From contig CAVRHV010000024.1 in NCBI GenBank assembly GCA_963721075.1, forward strand, positions 60,054 through 124,053: a stretch of DNA of 64,000 nucleotides, written 5' to 3'. A model generated the notes under the pieces. It saw only the letters and a program-made list of their open reading frames with translations. It did no database searches and was not told where the DNA came from. Position numbers and translations under genes: made by a program. This DNA is from DATFVA01 sp963721075. Its GTDB lineage: Bacteria > Bacteroidota > Ignavibacteria > Ignavibacteriales > Ignavibacteriaceae. This document shows, piece by piece, positions 1-9,517 of this stretch; position 1 is the stretch's first letter, and each line of letters starts with the position of its first letter.

Positions 1-1404
1 AGTGGGATCCGGATACTTCCTCAATTACTATAAACCTGCGCAATGACGTCAAATGGTCGGATGGAAAACAGCTTACTGCAAAGGATGTGGCTTTTTCGTT
101 CGATATTTTTTCGGATCCCGTAGTTGACAGCAGGTTATTCGGAAGCTTTGAGAAATTTTATACCGACAGTACCGGTCATATCCTGGCTGATAAAACATTT
201 CAGATTTTATCCGATCATAAGCTGAAGATAAATTTTATACCCCATTCACATCCGACCTTGTTCAATATTGACATTCCGATCCTTCCCGAACATATTTTTT
301 CTAAAATGAACAGGAAAGAATTAGCAACATCCGATCTCAATTCAAAACCTGTTACAAATGGCCCTTACAGGATGGATTAACTGGGATAAGAATCAATCAC
401 TGACCCTTAAGGCAGACAGCTCTTCGTTTTTATACCATGACGGAATTATAAACAGGATAGTTTTTAAGATAATCCCGGAATATACATCAAGGGTTACACA
501 GCTTAAGAAAGGTGAAATTGATCTCTGCGAGCTTATTAAGCCGGAAGATACTCCTGAGCTGACGAAACAGGAGAATATTGAGATTGTCCCGGTTAAAGGG
601 AGGGAATATGAATATGTCGGCTGGAATAATATAGACCCGGATGCCTTTAATAACAGCGGTAAACTTGTACCCAATAAGTTTTTTGGTTCGGAAAAGACGA
701 GAAGAGCTCTTTCTTATGCTATAAATAAAAAAGAAATACTGGAAGAATATCTGCATAACTATGGTCAGCTGGCTGTGGGACCGGTTTCCCCGATATTTAA
801 GGAAGTGATTAATAATAATGTAAAACCTTACAGCTATGATCCTGCTAAAGCAAAACAACTGTTGAATGAAGAAGGCTGGAAGGATACCAATAATGACGGG
901 ATTCTCGATAAGAACGGTGTTAAATTCGCTTTCGATCTTTATATACCCGGAGGGAACCCGCTGCGTAACTATTCGGCCACAGTTATAAAGAATGATCTGA
1001 AGAATATAGGTATCTCTGTAAATATACAGACCATGGAACTAAATACTTTCCTGGATAATTTGTTTTCAAAGAAATTCAATGCATGGATTGCCAGCTGGTA
1101 TATTGCTATTCCGCTTGATGTCAAAATGATGTGGTATTCGGATATAAAAAGCACTCCCCTTAATGTTCAGAGCTATTCGAATAAGCAGATTGATAAGATC
1201 CTGGATGAAATAGAACAAAGTCCTGCTAAGGAAAAACTTCACGAACTTTATAAACAGTTCCAGGAGATAATGCATAACGATGAGCCCGTAACATTTTTGT
1301 ATTGGATTGATGATATTACCGCACATAATAAGAGAATAAAGAACATCGACATCAATCCTCTTGGAGTAATTCACCACTGCTGGAATTGGGAACTGGAAGA
1401 ATAA
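1..1404 (+). CDS. Peptide/nickel-type ABC transporter substrate-binding protein (family 5), partial and frameshifted
   Basis: The reading frame is already open at base 3 with no start codon, so the N-terminus lies outside the window. The visible part reads as an SBP_bac_5 (OppA/DppA-like) binding protein: the family block VKWSDGKQLTAKDVAFSF, then KPVTNGPYRM, where members normally have GTGPYKL, then WDKNQSLTL. Frame 3 ends at a TAA at 378-380 and the same protein continues in frame 1 (INWDKNQSLTL onward) to 1404, so there is one extra base near 360-378. The residues on both sides are in family register. It would bind the oligopeptide or other ligand delivered to the permeases immediately downstream. 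Ligand specificity cannot be read from sequence. The frameshift may be an assembly error or a real mutation. Confidence 0.85.
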
Positions 1405-1415
1405 TTATTTTTATT

Positions 1416-2402
1416 ATGAAAGAAAGTTTCGGCAGAGCAATATTATTCAGGATAGCATCCTCACTGCTGATCTTGTTTTTCCTGGTTAGTTTCCTGTTTT
1501 TTTTATTGCGTATCTCTCCCGGGGGCCCCGAACAAAAATATATTTCACCCCAGTTAAAACCCGAGTTAATGCAGAAAGTAAGGGAGTCATTTAACCTTGA
1601 TAAACCTATTATTGATCAGTACAGCGCTTTCCTGGTTAACTCTTTTGAAGGAAATTTCGGCGTTTCATATAACTACAGGGAGCCGGTATTTGAGGTAATA
1701 ATGGATTACCTTCCGTTCACACTGGTTTTTGCGCTTATAGTGGTAATTGTACAACTTATTCTGAGTTTCTGGCTCTCTTTCATTTCTGTCGATAATCTGA
1801 ACAGCGGGAAAGACAGAGCGATATCCAGGTTTACACTTTTGCTCTATTCGATACCAACTTTCGTGGCAGGCGTATTTTTAATCTATATCTTTTCCGTGAA
1901 AATAGATCTTTTCCCGTCTTCAGGCTTGAAATCAATTGAGCATAATGAAATGAGTTTTGCTTCGCAGATCTGGGATTATGTTATTCACCTCGTGCTGCCC
2001 GTAATAACTCTCTGTCTCGGCGGCATCGCAGTTTATTACAGGTACTTAAGGGATAACCTGGAAGAAATTTATAACAAACCATTTATACTAAACCTGAGAG
2101 CTTCCGGAGTAAGTGAGAGAAGAATAACGCTGAGACATGTTATTCCGAATGCTTTAAATCCTCTCATTACGGTTGCCGGTATCGATCTTGGACTGTTGTT
2201 GAGCGGTGCACTTATTACTGAAGTTATTTTCGGACTGCCGGGGATGGGCAGACTGACGGTTACCGCTATCCTGACCCGTGATTATCCTCTGGTACTTGGC
2301 TGTACCTTTATTGCCGGGGTTTTTATTATTATAACAAATCTTGCAGCAGATATCATTAAAGCAAGAATTGATAAAAGATTAATCAAAGGAATTTCCGGTT
2401 AA
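1416..2402 (+). CDS. ABC transporter permease, DppB/OppB type
   Basis: 328 residues from the ATG at 1416 (MKESFGRAILFRIASS). An upstream in-frame ATG at 1386 lies inside the preceding gene and is less likely. It has the DppB/OppB layout: an N-terminal membrane helix, an amphipathic LRISPGGPEQKYISP segment, then five hydrophobic segments. The EAA loop with LRASGVSERRITLRHVIPNA is the contact site for the ATPase. GLPGMGRLTVTAILTRDYPLVLG near the C-terminus is a family hallmark. It forms the inner-membrane channel with the following permease. No ATP-binding subunit is encoded in the window, so the ATPase must come from upstream or elsewhere. Confidence 0.92.
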   Translation: MKESFGRAILFRIASSLLILFFLVSFLFFLLRISPGGPEQKYISPQLKPELMQKVRESFNLDKPIIDQYSAFLVNSFEGNFGVSYNYREPVFEVIMDYLPFTLVFALIVVIVQLILSFWLSFISVDNLNSGKDRAISRFTLLLYSIPTFVAGVFLIYIFSVKIDLFPSSGLKSIEHNEMSFASQIWDYVIHLVLPVITLCLGGIAVYYRYLRDNLEEIYNKPFILNLRASGVSERRITLRHVIPNALNPLITVAGIDLGLLLSGALITEVIFGLPGMGRLTVTAILTRDYPLVLGCTFIAGVFIIITNLAADIIKARIDKRLIKGISG

Positions 2403-3656
2403 TTGAATTTTCAGATTAAAAATCGGCATCTTATAATATTTATCCTGCTGGCGATAATTATTCTCCGGTATTCGCGCCTGATGGATATAGCTGTGCTGTT
2501 TTTTTCTTTTGTAACTTCGCTCTTTAAAAGCAGTTCGCAGACTCTTTCAGTGTCCGGTCTCTCACTGGCAGATAATTTCGTATCATTAATTCTGATCATT
2601 GCTTTGCTGATATTTCTGTCGGCAGCCGGAAGAAAACTAACGGTTCTGAACAAAAAATTAAATCTGACATCTTCGGTCATAATTTTACTGTTAACCTTCT
2701 TTGTCTTTTCTCCCGTTGTATCTACCTGCGATCCTGATTTTCAGGGTGATATAGGAGTAACAAAACTCCTGCCCCCTCTTTCAGGAGTAAAGACTCTGTC
2801 TCCTTCAGAGAATACTTCCGATCTTTCAGTACTGAAAAACCGGCTGCTGGAAAACCCGGTTATATACATTGACAGTATAAGTAAAGAAGGTAATGAATTT
2901 TATTATTTTCAGAACGAAGAGAAAAAAAGGGCAGAACCGGATAACATAAAATTTGATAACGGAGTGCCGGATGTAAGTTCGAGACTGTTCATTCTCGGAA
3001 CGGATGAATTTGGGAGGGATATATATTCACGACTAGTGTATGGAACAAGAATCTCGATGATTGTGGGATTGGGAGCGGTTATAGTTGCATTTATTTTAGG
3101 TATCGGACTCGGCTTTCTTGCGGGCTATTCAGGCTGGTTTTTTGACGCCCTGCTGAACCGATTTACAGATATGTTTCTTTCGATTCCTGTTATTTTCCTG
3201 ATCATTCTCATACTTACTTTTTTCGGTAATTCGATATTTACTATCATTTTTATCCTTGGATTTTCAGGCTGGATGAGCCTGTTTAAGATAGTCCGAAGTG
3301 AAGTTATTGCGATTAAGCAGAAGGACTATTTCATTACAGCGGTTAAAATAGGTTTACCGGGAAGGCAATTACTTACCAGAGAAATTTTTCCGGTTATTAT
3401 AGCACCGGTCGTTGTAAATCTTATATTTCAGTATGGAAATGTTATTCTTGCTGAAGCAGCATTAAGTTATTTAGGCCTCGGAACTGCACTAAATTATCCT
3501 TCCTGGGGTGGTATGATTGAAGCGGGTCAGGAGTATTTGTCCCAGGCGTGGTGGATGATTCTTTTTCCGGGACTTGCTTTGATACTGACCCTATTTACTG
3601 CAAATAACCTGGGAAGAGAACTGAATCAGTTTTATAATCCTCGAATGAACAAATGA
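2403..3656 (+). CDS. ABC transporter permease, DppC/OppC type
   Basis: 417 residues, starting at a TTG directly abutting the stop of the upstream permease; an AAAGGA about 15 bases upstream can serve as ribosome site. It is longer than the usual 280-300 residue DppC. There is an extra hydrophobic N-terminal region with about three membrane segments and a roughly 80-residue periplasmic stretch (about 110-190) before the core. The core starts with FILGTDEFGRDIYSRLVYG, diagnostic for DppC/OppC, and contains the EAA loop KIGLPGRQLLTREIFPVII and LSYLGLGTALNYPSWGGMI. It pairs with the previous gene as second half of the transmembrane channel. The long periplasmic insertion is typical of some Bacteroidota members. 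Confidence 0.9.
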   Translation: MNFQIKNRHLIIFILLAIIILRYSRLMDIAVLFFSFVTSLFKSSSQTLSVSGLSLADNFVSLILIIALLIFLSAAGRKLTVLNKKLNLTSSVIILLLTFFVFSPVVSTCDPDFQGDIGVTKLLPPLSGVKTLSPSENTSDLSVLKNRLLENPVIYIDSISKEGNEFYYFQNEEKKRAEPDNIKFDNGVPDVSSRLFILGTDEFGRDIYSRLVYGTRISMIVGLGAVIVAFILGIGLGFLAGYSGWFFDALLNRFTDMFLSIPVIFLIILILTFFGNSIFTIIFILGFSGWMSLFKIVRSEVIAIKQKDYFITAVKIGLPGRQLLTREIFPVIIAPVVVNLIFQYGNVILAEAALSYLGLGTALNYPSWGGMIEAGQEYLSQAWWMILFPGLALILTLFTANNLGRELNQFYNPRMNK

Positions 3657-6600
3657 TTAATGGCAGATATAAAATAGTGCAGAAAGCTGGAGAGGGGAGA
3701 AGCACCGTTTATCTCTGTGAAGACAGGTTGGAAAAAAATTCCCGCGTGGCGATTAAGATCCTGCCCCCTTCTGTCAGTGAAGAAGAAAAAAAAGCTTTCC
3801 GTGATGAATACTTTCTCCTTCAGAGATTAAACCATCCGAATATTATAAGCGTTTTTGATTATGGTGCGGTGGCAGCTTTAGATGACGAAGATAAGTCTTT
3901 TCATATCAGTACAGGCAGTCCTTTTTTTACACTTGAGTATTTTGAGGGGGTGGAGCTTTATGAATCAAAGAGTCTGGGGCAGGAAAATTTATTAACAGAT
4001 ATAGTATGTCAGATATCCTCTGTACTTTATTATCTGCACCAGTCATCTTATATATATTACGATCTTAAATCTGAAAATATCCTGATACAGGAAAGAGATA
4101 ACCGGCCTGTCATAAAATTTATAGATTTTGGTCTCACTACCGGTACGAATAATATTGATATTGTAAGTGCAAGAGGAACTTCAGAATATATTGCTCCTGA
4201 AATATTAAGAAAAGAAAAAATAGATCACCGCATTGATCTGTATTCATTCGGGGTACTTCTCTATAAAATATTGTATGGTAAATTTCCTTTTTCCGTACAG
4301 GATCAGCTGGGTATATACAAGGCTCATCTTAATGAACAATTTGAGTTCCCCAAATCATCATTCAGCGATAAGCTTGTTGAGCTTGTAAAGGTTTTATTGT
4401 CAAAGGATCCTGATGAAAGATTTAATACTTCCATTGGAATAATAAATGCGATTGCCCCGGAAAAATTAGGGGACCTGAGGAAAGACTGGACGAGGGTTCA
4501 GACTTTTGCGGCAAGAAATGATGCTTTCTCAATAATATCCACTTACATAGAACAGGAAAACGGTGGAGAAGTTTTAGCTATAAAAGGTGCGGAAGGCGCA
4601 GGTAAGTCGAGGCTTCTGCAGGAACTGAACTATAAGTATCCCCTCTCATTCATTCTTTCTCCCGATCAAAGAACGGATGGAAATCTCTGGCAGCTTTTAT
4701 TAAGGAAAATTCTTTACCAGGAAAATATCTACCCGGGCATTGATCAGGAAACGCGTAACCTTATAAAAAGACTGCTCGATGAAAAAAGTGTGAACCTGGC
4801 TGAGGAACTGAAAGCAGCCGTAATTAAATTACTTTCAACCGGCAGGTTTATATTATTAATCGATAACTTCAACCTGATCAGTGATTTCGATCTTGATATT
4901 TTTGCCCAGATAATACCCATACTGCAGGTAAATAAAATCAAAGTAGTACTTACAGAAGACGCTTCTGCAGAATATAAATCGAAAATCATAAACAGCCTCC
5001 AGGTAATAAACCTGAATCCCTTTACGGAAACAGAAGTTACAGAGTTTGTTCAGAATAGTTTTGCTGAATTTTACCCTTCGGAAGAAATAAAAAAAGCTGT
5101 ATTACTTTATTCAGATCTTCTGCCGGGTAGTATTGAGATTTTCCTTAAGGACCTGATTGTTCTTGATATACTAAAATTTACGCAGGATGGTCCTTCTCTC
5201 CAGATTGATAAAGAGACAGACAAAATTCTGAAGGGAAGTCATGAGGATATCTACAAATTCAGGATTGAAAACCTTGATTCTGACAGCAGGGAGCTTGCAA
5301 TACTGCTTTCGTTGTTTAATATTAACCCTGATATCAGGACTATTTCATTACTGATTAACCGGAAAGAGCAGGACATTACCCGTTCTTTGTTGAAATTATC
5401 TGAAGCTAATATTATTCACTTTAATCCGGTTGTCGGTTTTATACAATTTACATCCAGGGGAATAAAAGAATTTATTTATTCGACTATTGAGGATTTAAAA
5501 GAAGCGCATTTAACCACTGCTCAATTGATATCCGGCAGGATACCTGATTTTAATAAAAATGAACTTGCCTATCATTGGGAAAAGGCCGGGGAATATGAAC
5601 TTGCATATGACACTGTGAAACAAGAAATAAGCAGGGCGGGAAAGTCTTCGGCTCTGGCATACGAAAGAAGTTTGCTTGAACACTTAAGTTCTCTGCCGCT
5701 TCAAAAGGAGAGTCTTAAAGAAGTTAAAATAGAATTAAGCAATTGCCTTTTTCAGATTGGAGAACATCAGGCAAGTCTGCAGCTGATAAATGAGTTATTA
5801 TATGACCGCCTCTCTTCGGACGAAGAAATATTATTAAAAATATTAAAAGGAAAAGCACTTATTGCAAACCAGAATCTTGAAGAAGGAAAGAAACTCCTCG
5901 AATCGATTTTAGTCAGAATGAAAAGCAGTGAAAGAAAGAATGAGATACTGGCTGAAATCACCGAAGCTGAATTTGAAATGGCCAGATATGATGAGGCTGA
6001 CAAACTTGCGGATAAACTGATTGATGATAAGAATACCCTGACAGAAACAAAAGGGAAAATATATAGAATCAAAGGATTGATCGAATTATTTAAAAACAAT
6101 CAGCCTTCGAAAACAATCGACTTCTTCGAAAATTCTCTGCAATTTTATCAAAATGCGCGCAAGATTGCTAAAGTTGCGATCATGGAAAATAATCTTGGTA
6201 ATATATTTAATATTATCCTGGAAAAAGAGAAAGCTGAATACCATTGGAAACGATCGATAAGCTTAAATGAATCTATTGGTAACCTTCTTCAAAATGGAAT
6301 TAACCTTAATAGTAGTGGTATATATAATTTTGAAAATTGCAATTATGAGAAAGCTGTAGAACAATATTCCAGCGCTCATTCAATTTTTAAGACATTGGGA
6401 GATATAAACAATCTTGGTATAAATTTTATTAATATGGGGGAAGTCTATTTAATACTGTGTGAATTTGAAAAAGCTATGGATGTTCTGATAAAGGCGTCTG
6501 AAATATTTAAAGAATTAGATAATAAGGTTGAACAGGCAGAAGCAGAATATTTACTGGGTAAATTATATTATTCACTGGGCGATGAAAATAACTTTTACCG

Positions 6601-7207
6601 GGTGATTCAAAAATATTCCGAGTTCTCTTTAACCCTCGAAAAAGCAGAATTCAATTATGATTATCTCAAAGTACTTTATGATCAGTTAAACGGTAAAAGC
6701 TCAGATATAGCAGAAAGATTATTTGTTTTGAGAGATAAAAGCCAGACTTACTCTGACAGTTTCCTGTATTGTGAACTCCAGGTTAAAATCATTGAACAAT
6801 TAATGGATTCAAAACAATTTGAAAAGGCTAAAAAAGAACTGGCTGTTGAAAATTTTATCCAGATATGTGAAGGACATACCTACTATAGTGCATATAAAAA
6901 TTACCTTGCCGGCAAAGCTGCCTTATTATCTAAAGATGAAAATGAAATGCCGTTTATGGACTATTATACAAAAGCATTGGATCTGATAAATGAAGTTAGT
7001 ATTACAGAACTAACCTGGAAAATATTGTTTGATTTATATATGGTATATTCCGAAAGAGGTATTGTTTCACGTACGAATGAATTTAGGAATTACGCGATGC
7101 AGACAATTTATTACATCGCCGATCAATTTAAATCTGAAAAACTGAAAAATATTTTCCTCGGAAAACCCGAAAGACAATATGCACTTAATATATTAGAGAG
7201 AAATTAA
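3653..7207 (+). CDS. Serine/threonine protein kinase with ATPase domain and TPR repeats
   Basis: 1184 residues; the ATG overlaps the upstream stop by 4 bases (ATGA), indicating translational coupling with the transporter. Residues 1-265 are a Hanks-type kinase: Gly-rich loop AGEGRSTVY, VAIK Lys35, catalytic Asp137 in YYDLKSEN (the usual HRD is YYD), DFG at 158-160 and APE at 181-183. Next comes a P-loop NTPase module with Walker A GAEGAGKS (312-319) and a likely Walker B FILLIDNF, resembling the AAA/MalT-like ATPase of PknK-type kinases. From about residue 640 to the end there are helical TPR-type repeats (for example NNLGNIFN and NFINMGEVYLI). This layout matches known kinase-ATPase-TPR regulators that sense ligands or partner proteins and phosphorylate transcription factors. 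The adjacent sigma-54 activator is an obvious candidate target (inference). No membrane segment is apparent, so it is probably cytoplasmic. Confidence 0.92.
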   Translation: MINGRYKIVQKAGEGRSTVYLCEDRLEKNSRVAIKILPPSVSEEEKKAFRDEYFLLQRLNHPNIISVFDYGAVAALDDEDKSFHISTGSPFFTLEYFEGVELYESKSLGQENLLTDIVCQISSVLYYLHQSSYIYYDLKSENILIQERDNRPVIKFIDFGLTTGTNNIDIVSARGTSEYIAPEILRKEKIDHRIDLYSFGVLLYKILYGKFPFSVQDQLGIYKAHLNEQFEFPKSSFSDKLVELVKVLLSKDPDERFNTSIGIINAIAPEKLGDLRKDWTRVQTFAARNDAFSIISTYIEQENGGEVLAIKGAEGAGKSRLLQELNYKYPLSFILSPDQRTDGNLWQLLLRKILYQENIYPGIDQETRNLIKRLLDEKSVNLAEELKAAVIKLLSTGRFILLIDNFNLISDFDLDIFAQIIPILQVNKIKVVLTEDASAEYKSKIINSLQVINLNPFTETEVTEFVQNSFAEFYPSEEIKKAVLLYSDLLPGSIEIFLKDLIVLDILKFTQDGPSLQIDKETDKILKGSHEDIYKFRIENLDSDSRELAILLSLFNINPDIRTISLLINRKEQDITRSLLKLSEANIIHFNPVVGFIQFTSRGIKEFIYSTIEDLKEAHLTTAQLISGRIPDFNKNELAYHWEKAGEYELAYDTVKQEISRAGKSSALAYERSLLEHLSSLPLQKESLKEVKIELSNCLFQIGEHQASLQLINELLYDRLSSDEEILLKILKGKALIANQNLEEGKKLLESILVRMKSSERKNEILAEITEAEFEMARYDEADKLADKLIDDKNTLTETKGKIYRIKGLIELFKNNQPSKTIDFFENSLQFYQNARKIAKVAIMENNLGNIFNIILEKEKAEYHWKRSISLNESIGNLLQNGINLNSSGIYNFENCNYEKAVEQYSSAHSIFKTLGDINNLGINFINMGEVYLILCEFEKAMDVLIKASEIFKELDNKVEQAEAEYLLGKLYYSLGDENNFYRVIQKYSEFSLTLEKAEFNYDYLKVLYDQLNGKSSDIAERLFVLRDKSQTYSDSFLYCELQVKIIEQLMDSKQFEKAKKELAVENFIQICEGHTYYSAYKNYLAGKAALLSKDENEMPFMDYYTKALDLINEVSITELTWKILFDLYMVYSERGIVSRTNEFRNYAMQTIYYIADQFKSEKLKNIFLGKPERQYALNILERN

Positions 7208-7222
7208 TTTATTTTTGTATAT

Positions 7223-8605
7223 ATGGACGGATTTGAGGAAATAGTAATTAAAGTTTATTCAGATGATGAAGATATTATATCTATTAATTCTGCACTAGCC
7301 AAACTTAAAAATTCAAATATAAGTGTCCTTACTTTCAGTGATAAAAAAATATTCCTAGAAGATTATGAAGTATTAATAGTTAAACTGTCAGGGCTTGAAT
7401 CCGGTTTTATACAACAGGTCGTTGAATTAAAGAAGCCTTCAAACAGTAAATTATTGTTCATCATACCTGAAAATAATACTCTCCTTGCCGTAACACTTGC
7501 CAAATTGGGCTTCAATGATATCTTTATACTTCCTTATGAGGTATATAAATTTTCTACATACCTGGATGAAATAATTGAAGACTTTGAAGCAAGAAGGCAG
7601 GGTGAGCTTATACTTAATGAAGTTGAAGCCTCTGCAGACTTCAAAGAGTTTCTTGGAATTTCTGATTCTGTATCAAAAATAAAGAAGCTGGCACAAAAAA
7701 TTTCGTCTGAGCCCCAGTTAAACATATTGATATTGGGAGAAACAGGCACCGGTAAAGGATTGCTTGCCAAATTAATACATAATAACAGTCTTGGTGGAAA
7801 TAATGCATTTGTAGATGTCTTATGTACGGCTATTCCCGAAGCATTACTGGAATCAGAACTGTTTGGTCATGAAAAGGGCGCATTTACGAGTGCACAATTT
7901 AAAAAAAGCGGATTATTCGAAATAGCTGAAAACGGTACTCTATTTCTTGATGAAATTGGGGATTTATCCATTACCCTTCAGTCTAAACTTCTCCGGGTCA
8001 TAGAAAAGAAAGTGATAAGGAGATTAGGCGGGGTGACCGATATTCCGGTTAATGCCCGGATAATTTCCGCAACCAATAGAAAACTTGAGGAGATGATCGA
8101 AGAGAACTCTTTCAGAAGTGACCTTTTTTACAGGTTAAATACCGTCTCTATAGAAATTCCTCCCTTAAGGGAAAGGCAGGAAGATATAAAGATCCTGCTT
8201 GAAAGATTTATAACTGATTATAATACTCAGTTTAATAAAAAGATTACAAGAGTAGACAGTGACCTGGAAGATTTTATCTTGAATTACAGCTGGCCGGGAA
8301 ACGTGAGAGAATTCAAGAATTCTGTTGAACGGGCAGTGCTTTTAAGCGAAGGCAAAAGCCTGAGTTTGAAGCATTTTTCGAGCATAATAAATTTTAACCC
8401 GCCGGTTGATAAATCCGAAGAGAAGAGGCCTACTCTACACCCTCATATTATAAATCTTCAGCTTAATTATGTTAGCACGGATCTTGAAATATTAAATAAG
8501 ATGTATGCTGAAGAAGTTCTTAAAAAATATAAAGGCAACAAATCACGAACTTCCGAGCAGCTTGGTATTTCGCGACCTAAACTTGATAAATTGTTAAAAA
8601 AATGA
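7223..8605 (+). CDS. Sigma-54-dependent transcriptional activator (NtrC-type, degenerate receiver)
   Basis: 460 residues, 15 bases after the kinase gene, so probably one operon. Residues 1-125 resemble a receiver fold, but the expected phospho-Asp position reads YEVLIVKLSG and the switch Lys position reads FILPYE, so both key residues seem absent. Residues about 145-375 are the AAA+ sigma-54 interaction domain: Walker A GETGTGKG (172-179), the sigma-contacting loop GAFTSA (219-224), Walker B LFLDEIGD, and the R-finger region FRSDLFYRLNTVSIEIPPLR. The C-terminus has a Fis-type helix-turn-helix (YKGNKSRTSEQLGISRPKL). It should activate RNA polymerase-sigma-54 promoters. Two such elements occur just downstream (8812 and 10849). 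Without a phosphorylatable Asp, control by the neighbouring kinase is a reasonable inference. Confidence 0.93.
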   Translation: MDGFEEIVIKVYSDDEDIISINSALAKLKNSNISVLTFSDKKIFLEDYEVLIVKLSGLESGFIQQVVELKKPSNSKLLFIIPENNTLLAVTLAKLGFNDIFILPYEVYKFSTYLDEIIEDFEARRQGELILNEVEASADFKEFLGISDSVSKIKKLAQKISSEPQLNILILGETGTGKGLLAKLIHNNSLGGNNAFVDVLCTAIPEALLESELFGHEKGAFTSAQFKKSGLFEIAENGTLFLDEIGDLSITLQSKLLRVIEKKVIRRLGGVTDIPVNARIISATNRKLEEMIEENSFRSDLFYRLNTVSIEIPPLRERQEDIKILLERFITDYNTQFNKKITRVDSDLEDFILNYSWPGNVREFKNSVERAVLLSEGKSLSLKHFSSIINFNPPVDKSEEKRPTLHPHIINLQLNYVSTDLEILNKMYAEEVLKKYKGNKSRTSEQLGISRPKLDKLLKK

Positions 8606-8700
8606 GATATGGGATCTTTATTCTTCCCGGGCCTGCCAATAAATATCATTCAAAGCGTCTGATTTTACAAACCGCGAATTTCTCTCCTGATGCCAACAAA

Positions 8701-8721
8701 TTTGTAAAAATATTTTACAAA
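8701..8721. promoter_or_regulatory. Perfect 21-bp palindrome, candidate activator binding site
   Basis: Two 9-base arms, TTTGTAAAA and TTTTACAAA, flank a 3-base spacer. A further half-site TTTTACAAA lies at about 8673-8681 and a short related palindrome GTAATATTTAC at about 8748-8758. The palindrome sits about 90 bases upstream of the -24/-12 element, a usual distance for an upstream activating sequence bound by a sigma-54 activator dimer. The function is inferred from position and symmetry. Confidence 0.5.
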
Positions 8722-8811
8722 AATCCCATTATTACCTGCCTTTTTCGGTAATATTTACATCCATCAGATCACCATAGATAAAAATCGCATAAGGACTTGA
8801 AAAATAATATG

Positions 8812-8827
8812 TGGCATAAACCTTGCA
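8812..8827 (+). promoter_or_regulatory. Sigma-54 (-24/-12) promoter
   Basis: TGGCAT, five bases, TTGCA; the GG (8813-8814) and GC (8825-8826) doublets are separated by exactly 10 bases, as required for RpoN promoters (consensus TGGCAC-N5-TTGCW). Transcription would start around 8838, giving an about 80-base leader to the lipoprotein ATG at 8919. It is the best -24/-12 match noticed in the window and follows directly after a sigma-54 activator gene. Confidence 0.75.
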
Positions 8828-8918
8828 AATTCATAGTTACTCTTGTGAGCGCAACACTTGAGTAAAAAAACTAAAATCTATTTTCAATTACTCATAATTA
8901 TGAGAGGGTGTTAGTACT

Positions 8919-9476
8919 ATGAAAAAACTTCTATTTTCCATTCTTTTCGCAGGTCTGCTGTTAGGAGGCTGCTCCGATATTAATAACAGCACAGCACCCG
9001 GTCCGGATGGTAACACAGTAAAGATGTTCAAGATGCCGAAGGCTGCCAGCATTTCCACGGAAGCTTCTTTCTCTACTTCAGAGAATATTAGCGGCCGGGA
9101 TGGTGGAACTCTACAGCTAAGCGGTTCATATGCTGGAACATCTGGTACTGTTACTATACAGGCCAGTCTCAAGGTTCCTGCGAGCGCATATACGGGAGAA
9201 AAAGTCCTTTACGTTGCAAACAGCGATGCTTTTGCCGAAATCGACTTTAATCCCTCACTTTCATTTGATGCACCTGTGCTTCTGACTGCCACAGTTACCG
9301 GGCTCGATCTTTCAGGGGTTAACCCGGCGGAGGTATATTTCGCATATATATCTGATGATGGTTCATATGTTGAGCCTGTCAGCTGTGATAATATCAGTGT
9401 AGATGTAGTTCACGGAACCTTATCGGTTACCAATGCTCATCTTTCACATTTCTCCAGATATATCTGGGGTAGATAA
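8919..9476 (+). CDS. Lipoprotein of unknown function, HFSRYIWGR family (paralog 1)
   Basis: 185 residues. A signal peptide with lipobox LLGGC (cleavage before Cys19) predicts a lipid-anchored envelope protein. After a short linker comes a beta-rich region of about 130 residues with the pattern DGGTLQLSGSYAG, LKVPASAYTG, VTGLDLSGVNPAEVYFAY, resembling ZU5-like beta domains only in general pattern. The protein ends SHFSRYIWGR. The paralog at 10916-11473 has the same architecture and identical last ten residues. It is preceded by a sigma-54 promoter and followed after 41 bases by a TPR gene. No molecular function can be assigned. Confidence 0.8.
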   Translation: MKKLLFSILFAGLLLGGCSDINNSTAPGPDGNTVKMFKMPKAASISTEASFSTSENISGRDGGTLQLSGSYAGTSGTVTIQASLKVPASAYTGEKVLYVANSDAFAEIDFNPSLSFDAPVLLTATVTGLDLSGVNPAEVYFAYISDDGSYVEPVSCDNISVDVVHGTLSVTNAHLSHFSRYIWGR

Positions 9477-9483
9477 TAAATTT

Positions 9484-9516
9484 TTGTTATACTTGTGTAA
9501 CATAAGATTATAACAA
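9484..9516 (+). promoter_or_regulatory. Hairpin between lipoprotein and TPR gene
   Basis: Arms TTGTTATA (9484-9491) and TATAACAA (9509-9516) are perfect complements, and the interior CTTGTG/CATAAG extends the stem with a mismatch. The structure fills the 41-base gap and ends two bases before the GTG start of the next gene. It has no T-tract afterwards, so it may limit read-through or mask translation initiation instead of acting as a classical terminator. Confidence 0.45.
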
Positions 9517-9517
9517 A

